Assembly: GCA_002083555.1 (NCBI GenBank)
Contig: MSXN01000024.1
Location: 4,315 to 68,314, forward strand
DNA length: 64,000 nt
Source of the DNA: Nitrospira sp. ST-bin5
GTDB lineage: Bacteria > Nitrospirota > Nitrospiria > Nitrospirales > Nitrospiraceae
Reading direction: 5' to 3'
The first letter of the stretch is position 1; each line of letters begins with the position of its first letter. The notes beneath the pieces are model-generated. The model ran no database searches and had not been told where the DNA came from. It saw only the letters and a program-made list of their open reading frames with translations. Positions 51,488 to 60,984 of the stretch are shown one piece after another. Both the position numbers and the translations under genes were made by a program.

Positions 51488-52261
51488 TTACTGCGCAGGT
51501 GCGGGTTCCGGCACAGGAACAGGCGCACTTGCTGATGGCGGACGAATCGGTCGAACCTTCTCTCGCATCTCTTGATCGATCCGCTTCAGCGCCTCCAATT
51601 GGCTTGAAAGTTCTTCGATCTTCTTATCCCGCTCCATGACTTGTTTCTGAAATGTTTGGACTGAGCCCTGCTCGGAAGCCGTTCTCGGACCATCTTTGTC
51701 CTTCTTCGATGTCAACGTCTCGATCTTTCGTTCCTGGTCGGCAATCTGCCGCTGTAGCGCTTCAATCGCTTGCGCATCAGCATCCTTCATCCCGCGAAGT
51801 TGCTGCATAATTACTTCACGATCAAGCAAGTCCCGCACCAGGCGATCGATCGCTAGACTTAAAGCGCTATTCGCATCGGCCATGGCGGGAGCCGTTAACA
51901 CCGCCTGCACCCAAGACGGGTCCTTCGAGCCATTCCCATCCTGCAGCAGTTTCAGCCAGGCTTTACTGGATGCGGCTAACTGACTTTTGGGTGCAACGGC
52001 GAGGACCTTCCCAAAGTATTTTTCAGCAACTTCGCGGCTTTCGTACAATCCTAAGAGGCCACGGGTAAAATAGGCATGGTCGCACGAACTCGTTTCGTTG
52101 CATTTCTGGACAATAGCGTCCTGCTTCTTTGCAAGTGTCTGATAGAGCTTGGATTCTGCTGAATCGACATGGAAAAAAGGCTGATTCAGGGGCAAGGGCG
52201 ACGTCCAGCCCGCACATCCGCTTATCACAATAGGAATAATCCACAATACGGCACTCTTCAT
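51488..52261 (-). CDS. QseG/YfhG-like lipoprotein
   Basis: I chose ATG 52261 (GAGGGTGACT upstream) over the GTG at 52267. The precursor has a lipobox (VISGC). The mature part shows a TPR-like helical segment and a strong coiled coil (IEALQRQIADQERKIETL, then RDKKIEELSSQLEALKR) with a Pro/Ala tail. It lies between kinase and regulator like QseG, and probably anchors in the outer membrane. It may modulate the kinase. Its length is 257. Confidence 0.7.
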   Translation of the reverse strand: MKSAVLWIIPIVISGCAGWTSPLPLNQPFFHVDSAESKLYQTLAKKQDAIVQKCNETSSCDHAYFTRGLLGLYESREVAEKYFGKVLAVAPKSQLAASSKAWLKLLQDGNGSKDPSWVQAVLTAPAMADANSALSLAIDRLVRDLLDREVIMQQLRGMKDADAQAIEALQRQIADQERKIETLTSKKDKDGPRTASEQGSVQTFQKQVMERDKKIEELSSQLEALKRIDQEMREKVRPIRPPSASAPVPVPEPAPAQ

Positions 52262-52269
52262 AGTCACCC

Positions 52270-53742
52270 TCAGCTTGTCCCGCCAGGTTTAGTCAACCGT
52301 AGGATAAACCGTACAGTCGTTCCCTTTCCAGCCTCTCCTTCAATCCAGATCCGCCCGCTATGGGCCTCAACGATTTTCTTGGCCAGTGCCAAGCCAAGCC
52401 CGCTGCCTGCAGAGGCATTCTTGGCCTTATTGCGTCCCTGATAAAACCGTTCAAAAATATGAGGAAGATCTTCCGAATCGATACCCGGCCCGGCATCGGA
52501 TACCGACACCTCCAGTACCCCCGCCTTAGAATCAGGAGCCATCTGCAATTTGACGATGCCTCCTTCGGGACTGAATTTCAAGGCATTAGACAAGAGATTA
52601 TCCAACACTTGTTCAATGCGCAGCGCATCGGCCTTCACCCACAACCGCTCTTTCGGATGTTCCGTGAGGAGCTGCACATGTTTGGAATCAGCCAAAAGTC
52701 TGACCTTATTGACGGAAATATCCGCAATGCGATTCAGATCGATCGGGACAATGCGATATTCCATCATCCCCGCTTCCATCTTCGAAAGATCGAGAATCGT
52801 CGAGATGAGGTGAATCAGCCGTCGACTGCTGTCGGCCATGATCCGAAGCGTGGTCCGCTGCTCTTGCACGAGCGGTCCTGGAATTTCATCGAGGAGCAGA
52901 TGAGTCCCTTCCTGAATCGAGGCCATCGGCGTGCGCAGTTCATGCGACACGTGGGCGAGAAATTCCGACTTCATGTCGTCCAGCTCTTGGAGCTTCCCCC
53001 CCATCCAGTTCACGGTGTCCACCAGATCACGAAGCTCCGATGGGGCGGTGATTTCCAATGGTGTCCCGAATTTTCCCTGGCCGATCAGCTTGATATGTCC
53101 CTGCAGCTGACGAAGCGGCCGTAGAATACTGTAACTGGCAATTCCCGCGAGTCCAAGCCCGAAGACCAAGGCCACCAAGACCAACTGCTCCGTGACGGCT
53201 TCCGCTCGCGCCGCACTGGCACGTGATTCGCTAACCCCCACACTCACGCGAGCTTCATGTACATCGATATAGCTTTGGATCGTCGCAGACATCCGATCCA
53301 TAATCGCATCTCGACGATTCTCGTATCCTACCTCATGCCCGCCGATCCGATCGCCGCCTTGCTCGAATTCGTCATGAAAAATGACCAGGCGTTCTTGTAG
53401 CAGCTGCCCGGCCTCTTGTAGCAACGTGATGGCATGAGGCGCGACTTCTTGATCGCGGAGATGCTGAAGGTTCCGCTGGAACTCCTCAACTTCTTCATTA
53501 AAATTCGTCAGGAACGTCCCGTCTTTCGTCGCAAGATATTTCTTTTCGCTATTGAGCTGGGCAAATAACGACTCGTGCAGTCGCTTGGCCGCCTCCACTG
53601 CGGGATAGTGAAACGACGCCATTTCCGTACTGAGAGCCGTGAGCTGGCGCAGCTGGAACAACGCATAGAGATTGACCCCAGCCATGACCACAATAATCAC
53701 CAGACAGGTGAGAACCAACCGCCAAAATATGGAGAGTCTCAT
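52270..53742 (-). CDS. glrK: Sensor histidine kinase, GlrK/QseE-like
   Basis: Two membrane segments (about 7-29 and 186-206) enclose a helical periplasmic domain. HAMP follows at about 203-255, then HisKA with H267 (AHVSHELRTP), and HATPase with N-box (LDNLLSNALKFSP), G1 (SDAGPGID) and G2 (GSGLGLALAKK). The 490-residue protein lies 2 bp ahead of the lipoprotein gene, so the three genes form one operon. A role in envelope-stress sensing, as for E. coli GlrK, is inferred. Confidence 0.85.
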   Translation of the reverse strand: MRLSIFWRLVLTCLVIIVVMAGVNLYALFQLRQLTALSTEMASFHYPAVEAAKRLHESLFAQLNSEKKYLATKDGTFLTNFNEEVEEFQRNLQHLRDQEVAPHAITLLQEAGQLLQERLVIFHDEFEQGGDRIGGHEVGYENRRDAIMDRMSATIQSYIDVHEARVSVGVSESRASAARAEAVTEQLVLVALVFGLGLAGIASYSILRPLRQLQGHIKLIGQGKFGTPLEITAPSELRDLVDTVNWMGGKLQELDDMKSEFLAHVSHELRTPMASIQEGTHLLLDEIPGPLVQEQRTTLRIMADSSRRLIHLISTILDLSKMEAGMMEYRIVPIDLNRIADISVNKVRLLADSKHVQLLTEHPKERLWVKADALRIEQVLDNLLSNALKFSPEGGIVKLQMAPDSKAGVLEVSVSDAGPGIDSEDLPHIFERFYQGRNKAKNASAGSGLGLALAKKIVEAHSGRIWIEGEAGKGTTVRFILRLTKPGGTS

Positions 53743-53788
53743 GATCCGAGCAGCCTTCGTCTAACGAGCTACAATCACCGTATCATCA

Positions 53789-53810
53789 AGTGTATGTAAA
53801 ACCATACACT
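53789..53810. promoter_or_regulatory. Inverted repeat upstream of the kinase gene
   Basis: AGTGTATG and CATACACT around TAAAAC make a perfect 8-bp inverted repeat 47 bp ahead of the kinase start. It fits an operator of the operon, perhaps for an autoregulator. 53811-53945 has no gene. Confidence 0.5.
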
Positions 53811-53945
53811 ACTTCACTCTCTGTCACAACTGTTGCGGTACTGTTTTCTGTCAGTTTCAGACTAGTTTATGAAGCTTCAAACTCTCACACGCTCTCAATC
53901 CTGGAATCGGCGCGAGTTCTCCACTGACGATCGCAATCCAATCAG

Positions 53946-54776
53946 CTATCGACCGTCACCAAATCGACGGGCGAACTCGCGCTGCCGGTGAGAGGAGCCG
54001 TGGAGTAATGCAAAGAGATGGCCGCGGAACAGCAAGATGCTCATGGCCACAGGAGGAGTAAGAAGAATTGCTAAAATCCAGTAGGCGTCGGACGGGAATC
54101 CCAGATAGCCAAACCACCCGCCAAGTACGGTGAACGGGAGAATCAAGAGTTGGAAAAAGTCGAGCCCTGCTCCTCGACCAAGACGACTGGACAATCGGAC
54201 GAACTGTTCAAGCCCGGACGGCGATACCACCACTGGAAGTATCAAGAGTCCGAACGGCAAGAACCATTCGATCCAATTTGCCAGCACAAACTCATAGCAG
54301 GTCTTCAACACGTCCAGCGGAGAATCCTGCCGTACCTGATAAATCACCTCCGGTGCCGGATTCAGCAAAATGAAAAGAAGAAGGAGCGCCGCCGACGAGA
54401 GAAATTGGCCATAGGGATTGGCTTGAGTGCCCATATCGAGTGCCATGATGGGGAGCCACAAGACAAATCCCACCCCGATGACTTCCCAAAAGTAGCAGCC
54501 CAGACTTTCCTGGATGTCGTGCAATTGAAGAGAGCGGGCACCGCCAAGCGATTGCTCGATCAACGACAGCGTCGCTCCTACCAACAGGGCGTTGAGGGCC
54601 CCGAGCAGAAAACCGCCGGCAATGCCCAATGAGCCGGCCACTTGCGACACGCCGACAAACAGCAGCGCGAATCCCACCAACGCGAGCATGGCGATCCAGC
54701 CATGACGGAGCGACCGCACGGTCGAGCGAAACGCCTGGCGATAGAGTTCAAAGAGTGAGGACACGTGACTGGGCAT
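53946..54776 (-). CDS. Integral membrane protein
   Basis: The 276-residue protein has about six hydrophobic segments (ALVGFALLFVGVSQVAG, GGFLLGALNALLVGATL, FLPFGLLILPVVV, AILLTPPVAMSILLF among them). It has no known transporter signature. A C-terminal basic tail faces the cytoplasm. The family is not recognised. It is divergent from clpB. Confidence 0.65.
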   Translation of the reverse strand: MPSHVSSLFELYRQAFRSTVRSLRHGWIAMLALVGFALLFVGVSQVAGSLGIAGGFLLGALNALLVGATLSLIEQSLGGARSLQLHDIQESLGCYFWEVIGVGFVLWLPIMALDMGTQANPYGQFLSSAALLLLFILLNPAPEVIYQVRQDSPLDVLKTCYEFVLANWIEWFLPFGLLILPVVVSPSGLEQFVRLSSRLGRGAGLDFFQLLILPFTVLGGWFGYLGFPSDAYWILAILLTPPVAMSILLFRGHLFALLHGSSHRQREFARRFGDGR

Positions 54777-55013
54777 CTGTAACTCTTCCCGCCTTATCCT
54801 ACCTTTGACGTTAGCAGCGGGCGGACATTGCCGGCCGCATTAACTATTCACTGAACACGAGACGGCACGAGGTCGCACCTTAATCCTGAACGGTTGGTGG
54901 GTCAAGAACGGACCGGAGAAAGGAGATTCTCCCCGCTCATGGCTTGACACGTCCCGACCGATGATTATTAGACGTTCATCAGCAACTCGCGCACCTGTCG
55001 AGGAGGAATTCCC

Positions 55014-57614
55014 GTGGATATGAACACAATGACCATGAAACTCCAGGAAGCTCTGCAAACGGCTTCGTCGCATGCCATGCGCCGCAGTCACCAGGGCATC
55101 GACGTCGAGCACCTGTTGCTCGCGCTCCTCGATCAGGAAGGTGGCACCACATCCACACTGCTGGAACAAGCCGGTGTGGCACTCTCCGCCGTTCGTCAGG
55201 CCACCGATCAGGCGCTCGGTAAATTGCCTCAGGTACAGGGTGCGAGCGGTGGTCCCGGGCAAGTGCATGTCACCAACCGCCTGAGTCAGGTGCTCAGCAA
55301 AGCCGAAGATGAAAAAACAGCTTTGAAGGACGACTATCTCAGCGTCGAGCACGTGTTGCTCGCCATGGTTCAAGAAGGCGGCATCTTCAAGAAACTGGGA
55401 GTGACGCGAGATCGACTGTTGTCCGGCTTACAGCAAGTGCGCGGCAATCAGCGGGTGACTACTCAAGATCCCGAAAGCACCTACCAATCGCTCGAAAAAT
55501 ACGGCCGTGATCTGACGCGTGCTGCGGGGCAGGGAAAGCTCGATCCAGTCATTGGACGAGATGATGAAATTCGCCGCGTGATTCAAATTCTTTCTCGACG
55601 GACCAAGAACAATCCCGTCCTGATCGGTGAGCCCGGTGTGGGTAAGACTGCCATCGTCGAAGGGCTGGCCATCCGGATCATCAAGGGAGATGTCCCGGAA
55701 GGACTGAAACAGAAACGGGTCATTACGTTAGATATGGGATCACTGGTGGCCGGCGCGAAGTTTCGCGGCGAATTCGAAGAACGGCTCAAGGCCGTCCTTA
55801 AAGAAGTTCAATCTTCGCAGGGACAAATTCTGCTGTTCATCGACGAATTGCACACCGTCGTCGGAGCCGGTGCCGCCGAGGGCTCGATGGATGCGGCGAA
55901 CTTGCTCAAACCCATGCTCGCGCGCGGTGAGCTGCACCTCATCGGAGCCACCACCCTCGATGAGTACCGCAAACATATCGAAAAAGATGCTGCGCTTGAA
56001 CGGCGCTTCCAGACGGTCCTGGTCGATCAACCGTCCGTCGAGGATACGATCTCGATCCTGCGCGGTCTGAAGGAGCGCTACGAAGTTCACCATGGCGTGC
56101 GCATTAAGGATGGTGCCCTGGTGGCGGCGGCGAAGCTATCGAACCGCTACATTGCCGATCGTTTTCTGCCGGACAAAGCCATCGACCTGGTCGATGAAGC
56201 GGCGGCGCGGTTGAGGACAGAGATCGATAGTCTGCCGGCTGAATTGGATGAAGTCTCTCGAAAAGTGCTTCAGCTGGAAATCGAGCGCGAGGCGCTCCGG
56301 AAAGAAAAAGATCAAGCGAGTGCCGCTCGGCTGGCTACGCTCGAAACCGAGCTTGCAGAGAAGCAGAACACCGTTCACACGCTTAAGACTCAGTGGGATT
56401 CAGAGAAGGCATCGGTCGGACGTCTTCGGAAGACCAGAGAAGCAATTGAAGAAGTGAAGCTGAAAATTGAGCAGGCCGAGCGAGCCTACGATCTTAATCG
56501 TGTCGCGGAGCTTCGCTATGGAGACCTTCCCCGTTTAGAACGCGAACTCGCCGCTGAACAAACGTCTTTGGGGAAGAAGCAGGATCAGAACCGGTTACTC
56601 AAGGAAGAAGTCGACGAAGATGAAATTGCCACCGTTGTGAGCCGCTGGACCGGAATCCCCGTTTCACGATTAATGGAGGGCGAGTCCGACAAACTGCTCA
56701 AACTTGAGGATCTCCTGCATCAACGGGTCATCGGTCAAGACGAAGGTGTGCGTGCGGTGGCCGACGCAGTGCTGCGGGCGCGGTCCGGGATCAAAGATCC
56801 CAACCGGCCGATCGGATCGTTCCTCTTTCTCGGTCCGACCGGTGTGGGGAAAACCGAGTTGGCGAGAGCGCTGGCGACCGTGCTGTTCGATGACGAGAGC
56901 AACCTGATTCGTATCGATATGTCCGAGTATATGGAGAAACACACCGTCGCCCGTTTGATTGGAGCACCTCCTGGCTATGTGGGATTTGAGGAAGGCGGTC
57001 AGTTGACTGAGGCGGTACGCCGGCGCCCGTTCTCCGTCGTGCTCTTCGATGAAATCGAGAAGGCGCACCACGACGTCTTCAATGTGTTTTTGCAAATCCT
57101 GGACGATGGCCGACTGACGGATTCCCAAGGCCGGACGGTCGACTTCAAGAATACCGTCCTGATCATGACGTCGAACATCGGCAGTCCGCAGATCCTTGAG
57201 GCGCAACAGACCGGAGCCTCCTATGATGAGATGCGGTCAGTCGTGATGGGAGAGCTGCGGCAGCATTTCCGTCCCGAGTTTCTCAATCGCGTGGACGAAA
57301 CCGTCGTTTTCCACCCACTGGCGACTGAGCAGCTTGTGAAGATTGTGGAGATTCAGCTGGAACGGTTGCGGGGACGACTGGCCGAACGGCGCATTCAGCT
57401 GGCCATTACCCCGGCAGCTCTCGCCTATCTGGGAGAACGCGGCTACGATCCGGTCTACGGCGCGCGCCCGCTCAAGCGGCTCATTCAGCAGGAGCTGGAA
57501 ACGCCGCTTGCACGGCTCTTAGTAAAAGGAGAATTGCGCGACGGTGAAACCGCGTCGATAGACCGGAAAGAGAACGCGCTGGTAATTATCCCGACTGTGA
57601 CAGCGGAGGGCTGA
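55014..57614 (+). CDS. clpB: ATP-dependent disaggregase ClpB
   Basis: ClpB rescues aggregated proteins with DnaK. The GTG start (AGGAGGAA upstream) gives an N-domain with the two Clp repeats (about 1-150), NBD1 with Walker A GEPGVGKTA at about 205, a coiled-coil middle domain (about 410-525), NBD2 with GPTGVGKTE at about 607, and the D2-small domain to 866. Length is typical. No CIRCE element is seen upstream. It is monocistronic. Confidence 0.96.
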   Translation: MDMNTMTMKLQEALQTASSHAMRRSHQGIDVEHLLLALLDQEGGTTSTLLEQAGVALSAVRQATDQALGKLPQVQGASGGPGQVHVTNRLSQVLSKAEDEKTALKDDYLSVEHVLLAMVQEGGIFKKLGVTRDRLLSGLQQVRGNQRVTTQDPESTYQSLEKYGRDLTRAAGQGKLDPVIGRDDEIRRVIQILSRRTKNNPVLIGEPGVGKTAIVEGLAIRIIKGDVPEGLKQKRVITLDMGSLVAGAKFRGEFEERLKAVLKEVQSSQGQILLFIDELHTVVGAGAAEGSMDAANLLKPMLARGELHLIGATTLDEYRKHIEKDAALERRFQTVLVDQPSVEDTISILRGLKERYEVHHGVRIKDGALVAAAKLSNRYIADRFLPDKAIDLVDEAAARLRTEIDSLPAELDEVSRKVLQLEIEREALRKEKDQASAARLATLETELAEKQNTVHTLKTQWDSEKASVGRLRKTREAIEEVKLKIEQAERAYDLNRVAELRYGDLPRLERELAAEQTSLGKKQDQNRLLKEEVDEDEIATVVSRWTGIPVSRLMEGESDKLLKLEDLLHQRVIGQDEGVRAVADAVLRARSGIKDPNRPIGSFLFLGPTGVGKTELARALATVLFDDESNLIRIDMSEYMEKHTVARLIGAPPGYVGFEEGGQLTEAVRRRPFSVVLFDEIEKAHHDVFNVFLQILDDGRLTDSQGRTVDFKNTVLIMTSNIGSPQILEAQQTGASYDEMRSVVMGELRQHFRPEFLNRVDETVVFHPLATEQLVKIVEIQLERLRGRLAERRIQLAITPAALAYLGERGYDPVYGARPLKRLIQQELETPLARLLVKGELRDGETASIDRKENALVIIPTVTAEG

Positions 57615-57639
57615 TCGCTGATGGGCGGTCGGACTTGCG

Positions 57640-58065
57640 CTACCCGAGTTTGACCGCACCGCCGTTGACGTCCTGTGTCGTGCCGCTGGCTCGAAGCTTG
57701 TCGATTTTCCATTCTTTCGAAGACACTTCCAGCAGGTGCCCCTTCATTGTGGGGAATTCACCCTTGGAAAATACCACCACGTTCGGCGCTTTCACGTCGA
57801 ACTGAAGCAAAACTTTCCCAGAGGTCGATTCCTTCAACGTCACCGTCTTGGGGGTTTTCGTCACATCATAGGCCCGTCGTTCATTGAACATAATGGTGCT
57901 GTCCACCAACTTGACAAGCATTTTGCCCGTCTGGTCGAACAGCGCGAAGTTCAGCAGTATTGCTCCCGTCGAGCGGTGTTGTGCGACCTGGATGAGCGGC
58001 ACCCCCTCAACTTCTATTGTGCCGTCTGTATTGCGATAGAGATTCGATCCGACTTCAAGATCCAT
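57640..58065 (-). CDS. Hypothetical protein
   Basis: The 141-residue protein is beta-rich (GSNLYRNTDGTIEVEGVPLI, STGAILLNFALFDQTGKML, VFSKGEFPTMKGHLLEVSS), without signal or Cys. It stands alone between clpB and a small membrane protein on the opposite strand to clpB. I do not recognise its family. Confidence 0.6.
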   Translation of the reverse strand: MDLEVGSNLYRNTDGTIEVEGVPLIQVAQHRSTGAILLNFALFDQTGKMLVKLVDSTIMFNERRAYDVTKTPKTVTLKESTSGKVLLQFDVKAPNVVVFSKGEFPTMKGHLLEVSSKEWKIDKLRASGTTQDVNGGAVKLG

Positions 58066-58110
58066 GGTTCCCCTCGTGTGACCAACCGTCAGTAAAAATT
58101 CATGCTGCCG

Positions 58111-58326
58111 TTACGACTTCTTGATGCGATCGAGAATTAAAGCGATACAGCCGCCGAGAAGGCCACCGCCGATAATGGTCGTCAGCAGTTCCGCCAGCTT
58201 GAGCGTCCAGACCGACCCCTGAGCCTGCATGACATCACGGATACCGCCCTGCAGCATCAGCACCGAGAGTGCCATCGTCGCTCCAACGATGAACCACCAG
58301 AGAAAGACTTTCATTGTCGTCAGCAC
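58111..58326 (-). CDS. Small two-helix membrane protein
   Basis: The 71-residue protein has two hydrophobic helices (VFLWWFIVGATMALSVLML and LLTTIIGGGLLGGCIALIL) and a short basic tail. The gene overlaps no other; it lies 6 bp ahead of the comM-like gene start of transcription order (it is downstream). No function is known. Confidence 0.55.
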   Translation of the reverse strand: MLTTMKVFLWWFIVGATMALSVLMLQGGIRDVMQAQGSVWTLKLAELLTTIIGGGLLGGCIALILDRIKKS

Positions 58327-58332
58327 GACCTG

Positions 58333-59862
58333 TCACACCTCAATCGCCCGATCGAGCGCCCGATACTGAATCGCTTCCGCGACATGAACGGTCTCAATCT
58401 TATCAGAGTCCGCTAAATCAGCAATGGTCCTCGCGACACGTAAAATCCGCCCATGGGCGCGGGCTGACAGATTGAGCCTCGCCATCGCCTGCTCCAGTAG
58501 TTCTTGAGGCCCGGCCGCAAGCCCACAATACCGCTTCACGAGTCGAGGCTTCAACTGGGCATTCGTATAGATACCGTCGTCACGATATCGCACCTGCTGC
58601 CGCACGCGCGCCGCGAGTACCCGCGCGCGAATCGCGGCAGAACTCTCCGTTTGAGGCTGCTCATGGCGCAACTCACGAATCGGCACCGGCGGTACTTCCA
58701 GGTGCAGATCCAGCCGGTCGAGCAAAGGGCCGGAGAGCTTGGCGCGATAACGGCGGATTTGCGGCACCGTACAGACACAAGGCCGCGACCGGTCACCATA
58801 ATATCCACAGGGACAGGGATTCATGGCCGCGATCAGCATGAAGCGGGCCGGATACCGTATCGTTCCGCTGGCCCTCGTGAGTGTCACATGACCGTCTTCG
58901 AGCGGTTGCCGCAATCCTTCCAACACGGGACGCTTGAACTCCGGCGATTCATCCAGGAAGAGCACGCCGTTATGCGCGAGCGACACCTCGCCAGGTTTCG
59001 GAACGGCCCCACCTCCCACTAAGCCGGCATCGGAAATACTATGATGCGGGGCTCGAAATGGTCGTACCATTAGCAAGGGTCGATCCGGCGGCAGCTGTCC
59101 GGCCACACTATGGACTCTGGTCGTTTCAATTGCTTCGTCCAGCTCCATAATTGGGAGAATCGACGGGAGACGGCGCGCCAGCATCGTCTTTCCTGATCCC
59201 GGCGGCCCCACCATCAGGAGATTGTGGCCGCCGGCCGCAGCGACTTCCAGCGCCCGTTTCGCATGATCCTGTCCGCGTACGTCGGCATAATCTTCATCAT
59301 CCGCCGGCCGTAAGGACTCGAGATGCTTCAGGTTCGACATGCAGGCATTGAGCGGCTGGCTTCCTTTCAGGAACTCGACGGCTTCCGGCAACGTATGGAC
59401 TGGATAGGCGTTCACTCCTTCAACGAGCGCCGCTTCGGTTCCATTCGCGGCAGGCAGCAGAAGATCATAGCCTTTGCGGCAGGCCAGTCCGAACGACAAC
59501 GCGCCGGTGATGGGTTTGATGCGGCCGTCAAGCGAGAGCTCGCCCAACAACACTCGCCGGTCCAGTGCCTCCGGCGGAATCACCTCTTCCGCAACGAGAA
59601 TCCCGATGGCAATGGCCAAATCGAGGCCGGAGCCTTCTTTCTTGATGCCTGCGGGGGCAAGATTGACGGTAATGCGCTTGGCAGGAAAATGAAAACCCGT
59701 GTTCTTCAGAGCGGCGCGGACACGATCGCGACTTTCGCGCACCGTCGCATCCGGCAATCCGACCACGGAGAATTGAGGAAGCCCTCCGGAAATGTCGACT
59801 TCGACGTCGACAAGATGAGCATCCAGCCCCACGAGTGCAGCACTCGCGACCTTGGCCAGCAT
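58333..59862 (-). CDS. comM: Mg-chelatase-like AAA+ protein, ComM/YifB family
   Basis: The 509-residue protein has the N-terminal Lon-S16-like domain with GLPQFSVVGLPDATVRESRDRVRAAL and LAPAGIKKEGSGLDLAIAIG, an AAA+ core with MVGPPGSGKTMLARR (Walker A), LFLDESPEF (Walker B) and RPVLEGLRQPLEDG, a zinc motif (NPCPCGYYGDRSRPCVC) and the C-terminal helical domain. ComM-type helicases promote branch migration in natural transformation and recombination. The function is inferred from the family. Length is standard. Confidence 0.9.
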   Translation of the reverse strand: MLAKVASAALVGLDAHLVDVEVDISGGLPQFSVVGLPDATVRESRDRVRAALKNTGFHFPAKRITVNLAPAGIKKEGSGLDLAIAIGILVAEEVIPPEALDRRVLLGELSLDGRIKPITGALSFGLACRKGYDLLLPAANGTEAALVEGVNAYPVHTLPEAVEFLKGSQPLNACMSNLKHLESLRPADDEDYADVRGQDHAKRALEVAAAGGHNLLMVGPPGSGKTMLARRLPSILPIMELDEAIETTRVHSVAGQLPPDRPLLMVRPFRAPHHSISDAGLVGGGAVPKPGEVSLAHNGVLFLDESPEFKRPVLEGLRQPLEDGHVTLTRASGTIRYPARFMLIAAMNPCPCGYYGDRSRPCVCTVPQIRRYRAKLSGPLLDRLDLHLEVPPVPIRELRHEQPQTESSAAIRARVLAARVRQQVRYRDDGIYTNAQLKPRLVKRYCGLAAGPQELLEQAMARLNLSARAHGRILRVARTIADLADSDKIETVHVAEAIQYRALDRAIEV

Positions 59863-59982
59863 GGAACGTCACACCTTTCTGTGCCCGACGAACGCGAGAT
59901 TATAGAAACTCCTCTATGGTGTTGCAAGCGAATGATCAGACTGGCATCACGCCGGTAGCTGCCCTTCCCGCAAGACTGTATA

Positions 59983-60633
59983 ATGCCCGCCATGCTTCTT
60001 TTTCTTCGATGCCTCTCACCCGTCCTGCAACCCTCCGCATACATCATCAATTCATTCCTTGTCTCCCTCGTGCTCGGCGGACTCGTCCCAAGCGTTCAAG
60101 CCGCGCCCGCATTGGCAGATCCAGCCAAGAACCCGGTGCTGACCCAGACATCACGATCCGCTAAAACCGCCTCGCCTCACATCGGCTCAGCAATGGCCGT
60201 ACTCGCCACACTACAAGACGCAGGTGTCTTGCCGCCTGAAGGCACTCCTGAAGCGAACCACATCATCCGGTTCGTGATTCAATTTCAATCGGTCTTCACA
60301 AAAAGCGACGACCCCGCGGTCCAGGAGTTTGCTCGACAGGCGCTGGCTCACAGATACGGCGATCAGGCTGCGGACATCGTCGGAAACCTCCGCACGACCG
60401 GATGGACGGCGGATATTCTCGAACGACTCTCCGATGAAGAGGCGCGGCAGTCGTCTGAAAGCCTGCACACACTCGCTCAAGGGTTCGCGCCGTTTAATCT
60501 GTCGGTCGAGGAGTTTCACCGGTTCATGCAACTGGTGAGGGACGCCCGGCAGGCCTTTCGCACACGCGGCCTCGAGTTTCAGCACATATTTTCATCACGG
60601 AGAAAGGAGATGCCTGGAGCGGAATCAAGCTAG
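59983..60633 (+). CDS. Exported hypothetical protein
   Basis: The 216-residue precursor has an N-terminal hydrophobic stretch (SFLVSLVLGGLVPSVQA) with an AxA-type cleavage site near residue 42. The mature part is helical (VLATLQDAGVLPPEGTPEAN, RFVIQFQSVFTKSDDPA). The family is not recognised. It is divergent from the comM-like gene. Confidence 0.6.
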   Translation: MPAMLLFLRCLSPVLQPSAYIINSFLVSLVLGGLVPSVQAAPALADPAKNPVLTQTSRSAKTASPHIGSAMAVLATLQDAGVLPPEGTPEANHIIRFVIQFQSVFTKSDDPAVQEFARQALAHRYGDQAADIVGNLRTTGWTADILERLSDEEARQSSESLHTLAQGFAPFNLSVEEFHRFMQLVRDARQAFRTRGLEFQHIFSSRRKEMPGAESS

Positions 60634-60685
60634 CATCAGATGAGGTGTTTGGGATGAGTCAATGCAGCACATCAAGGAGGCAGTT

Positions 60686-60922
60686 ATGGCAACACGCGCG
60701 TACATCCTGATTAAGGTCAAAGCCGGCAAGACCAAGGACGTCGTCCAGGCACTCAAAAAGATTACCGGGGTTGAACAGGCCCATTCCTGCTTCGGTCGCC
60801 CGGATATTTTCGTCTTCATCAGCGTCCAGGATGAGCGAACCCTGTCCGACGTCGTCATCACAAAGGTGCACGCCATTGAAGGAGTCGAGGAAACCGATAC
60901 CCATATCGTGGCGGACGCCTAA
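60686..60922 (+). CDS. Lrp/AsnC-type ligand-binding (RAM) domain protein
   Basis: The ATG at 60686 has AAGGAGG 7 bp upstream; an in-frame ATG at 60662 is less likely. The 78-residue protein is a stand-alone RAM domain (AYILIKVKAGKTKDVVQALK, VEQAHSCFGRPDIFVFI, VHAIEGVEETDTHI) without the usual HTH. Such proteins bind amino acids or other small ligands and form dimers or octamers. The ligand is unknown. Confidence 0.85.
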   Translation: MATRAYILIKVKAGKTKDVVQALKKITGVEQAHSCFGRPDIFVFISVQDERTLSDVVITKVHAIEGVEETDTHIVADA

Positions 60923-60984
60923 GCAGGGCGCGAAGAGCGAGACTGGCGGGACGGGTGAAACAGGCGGGCGGCACACGATGGACC

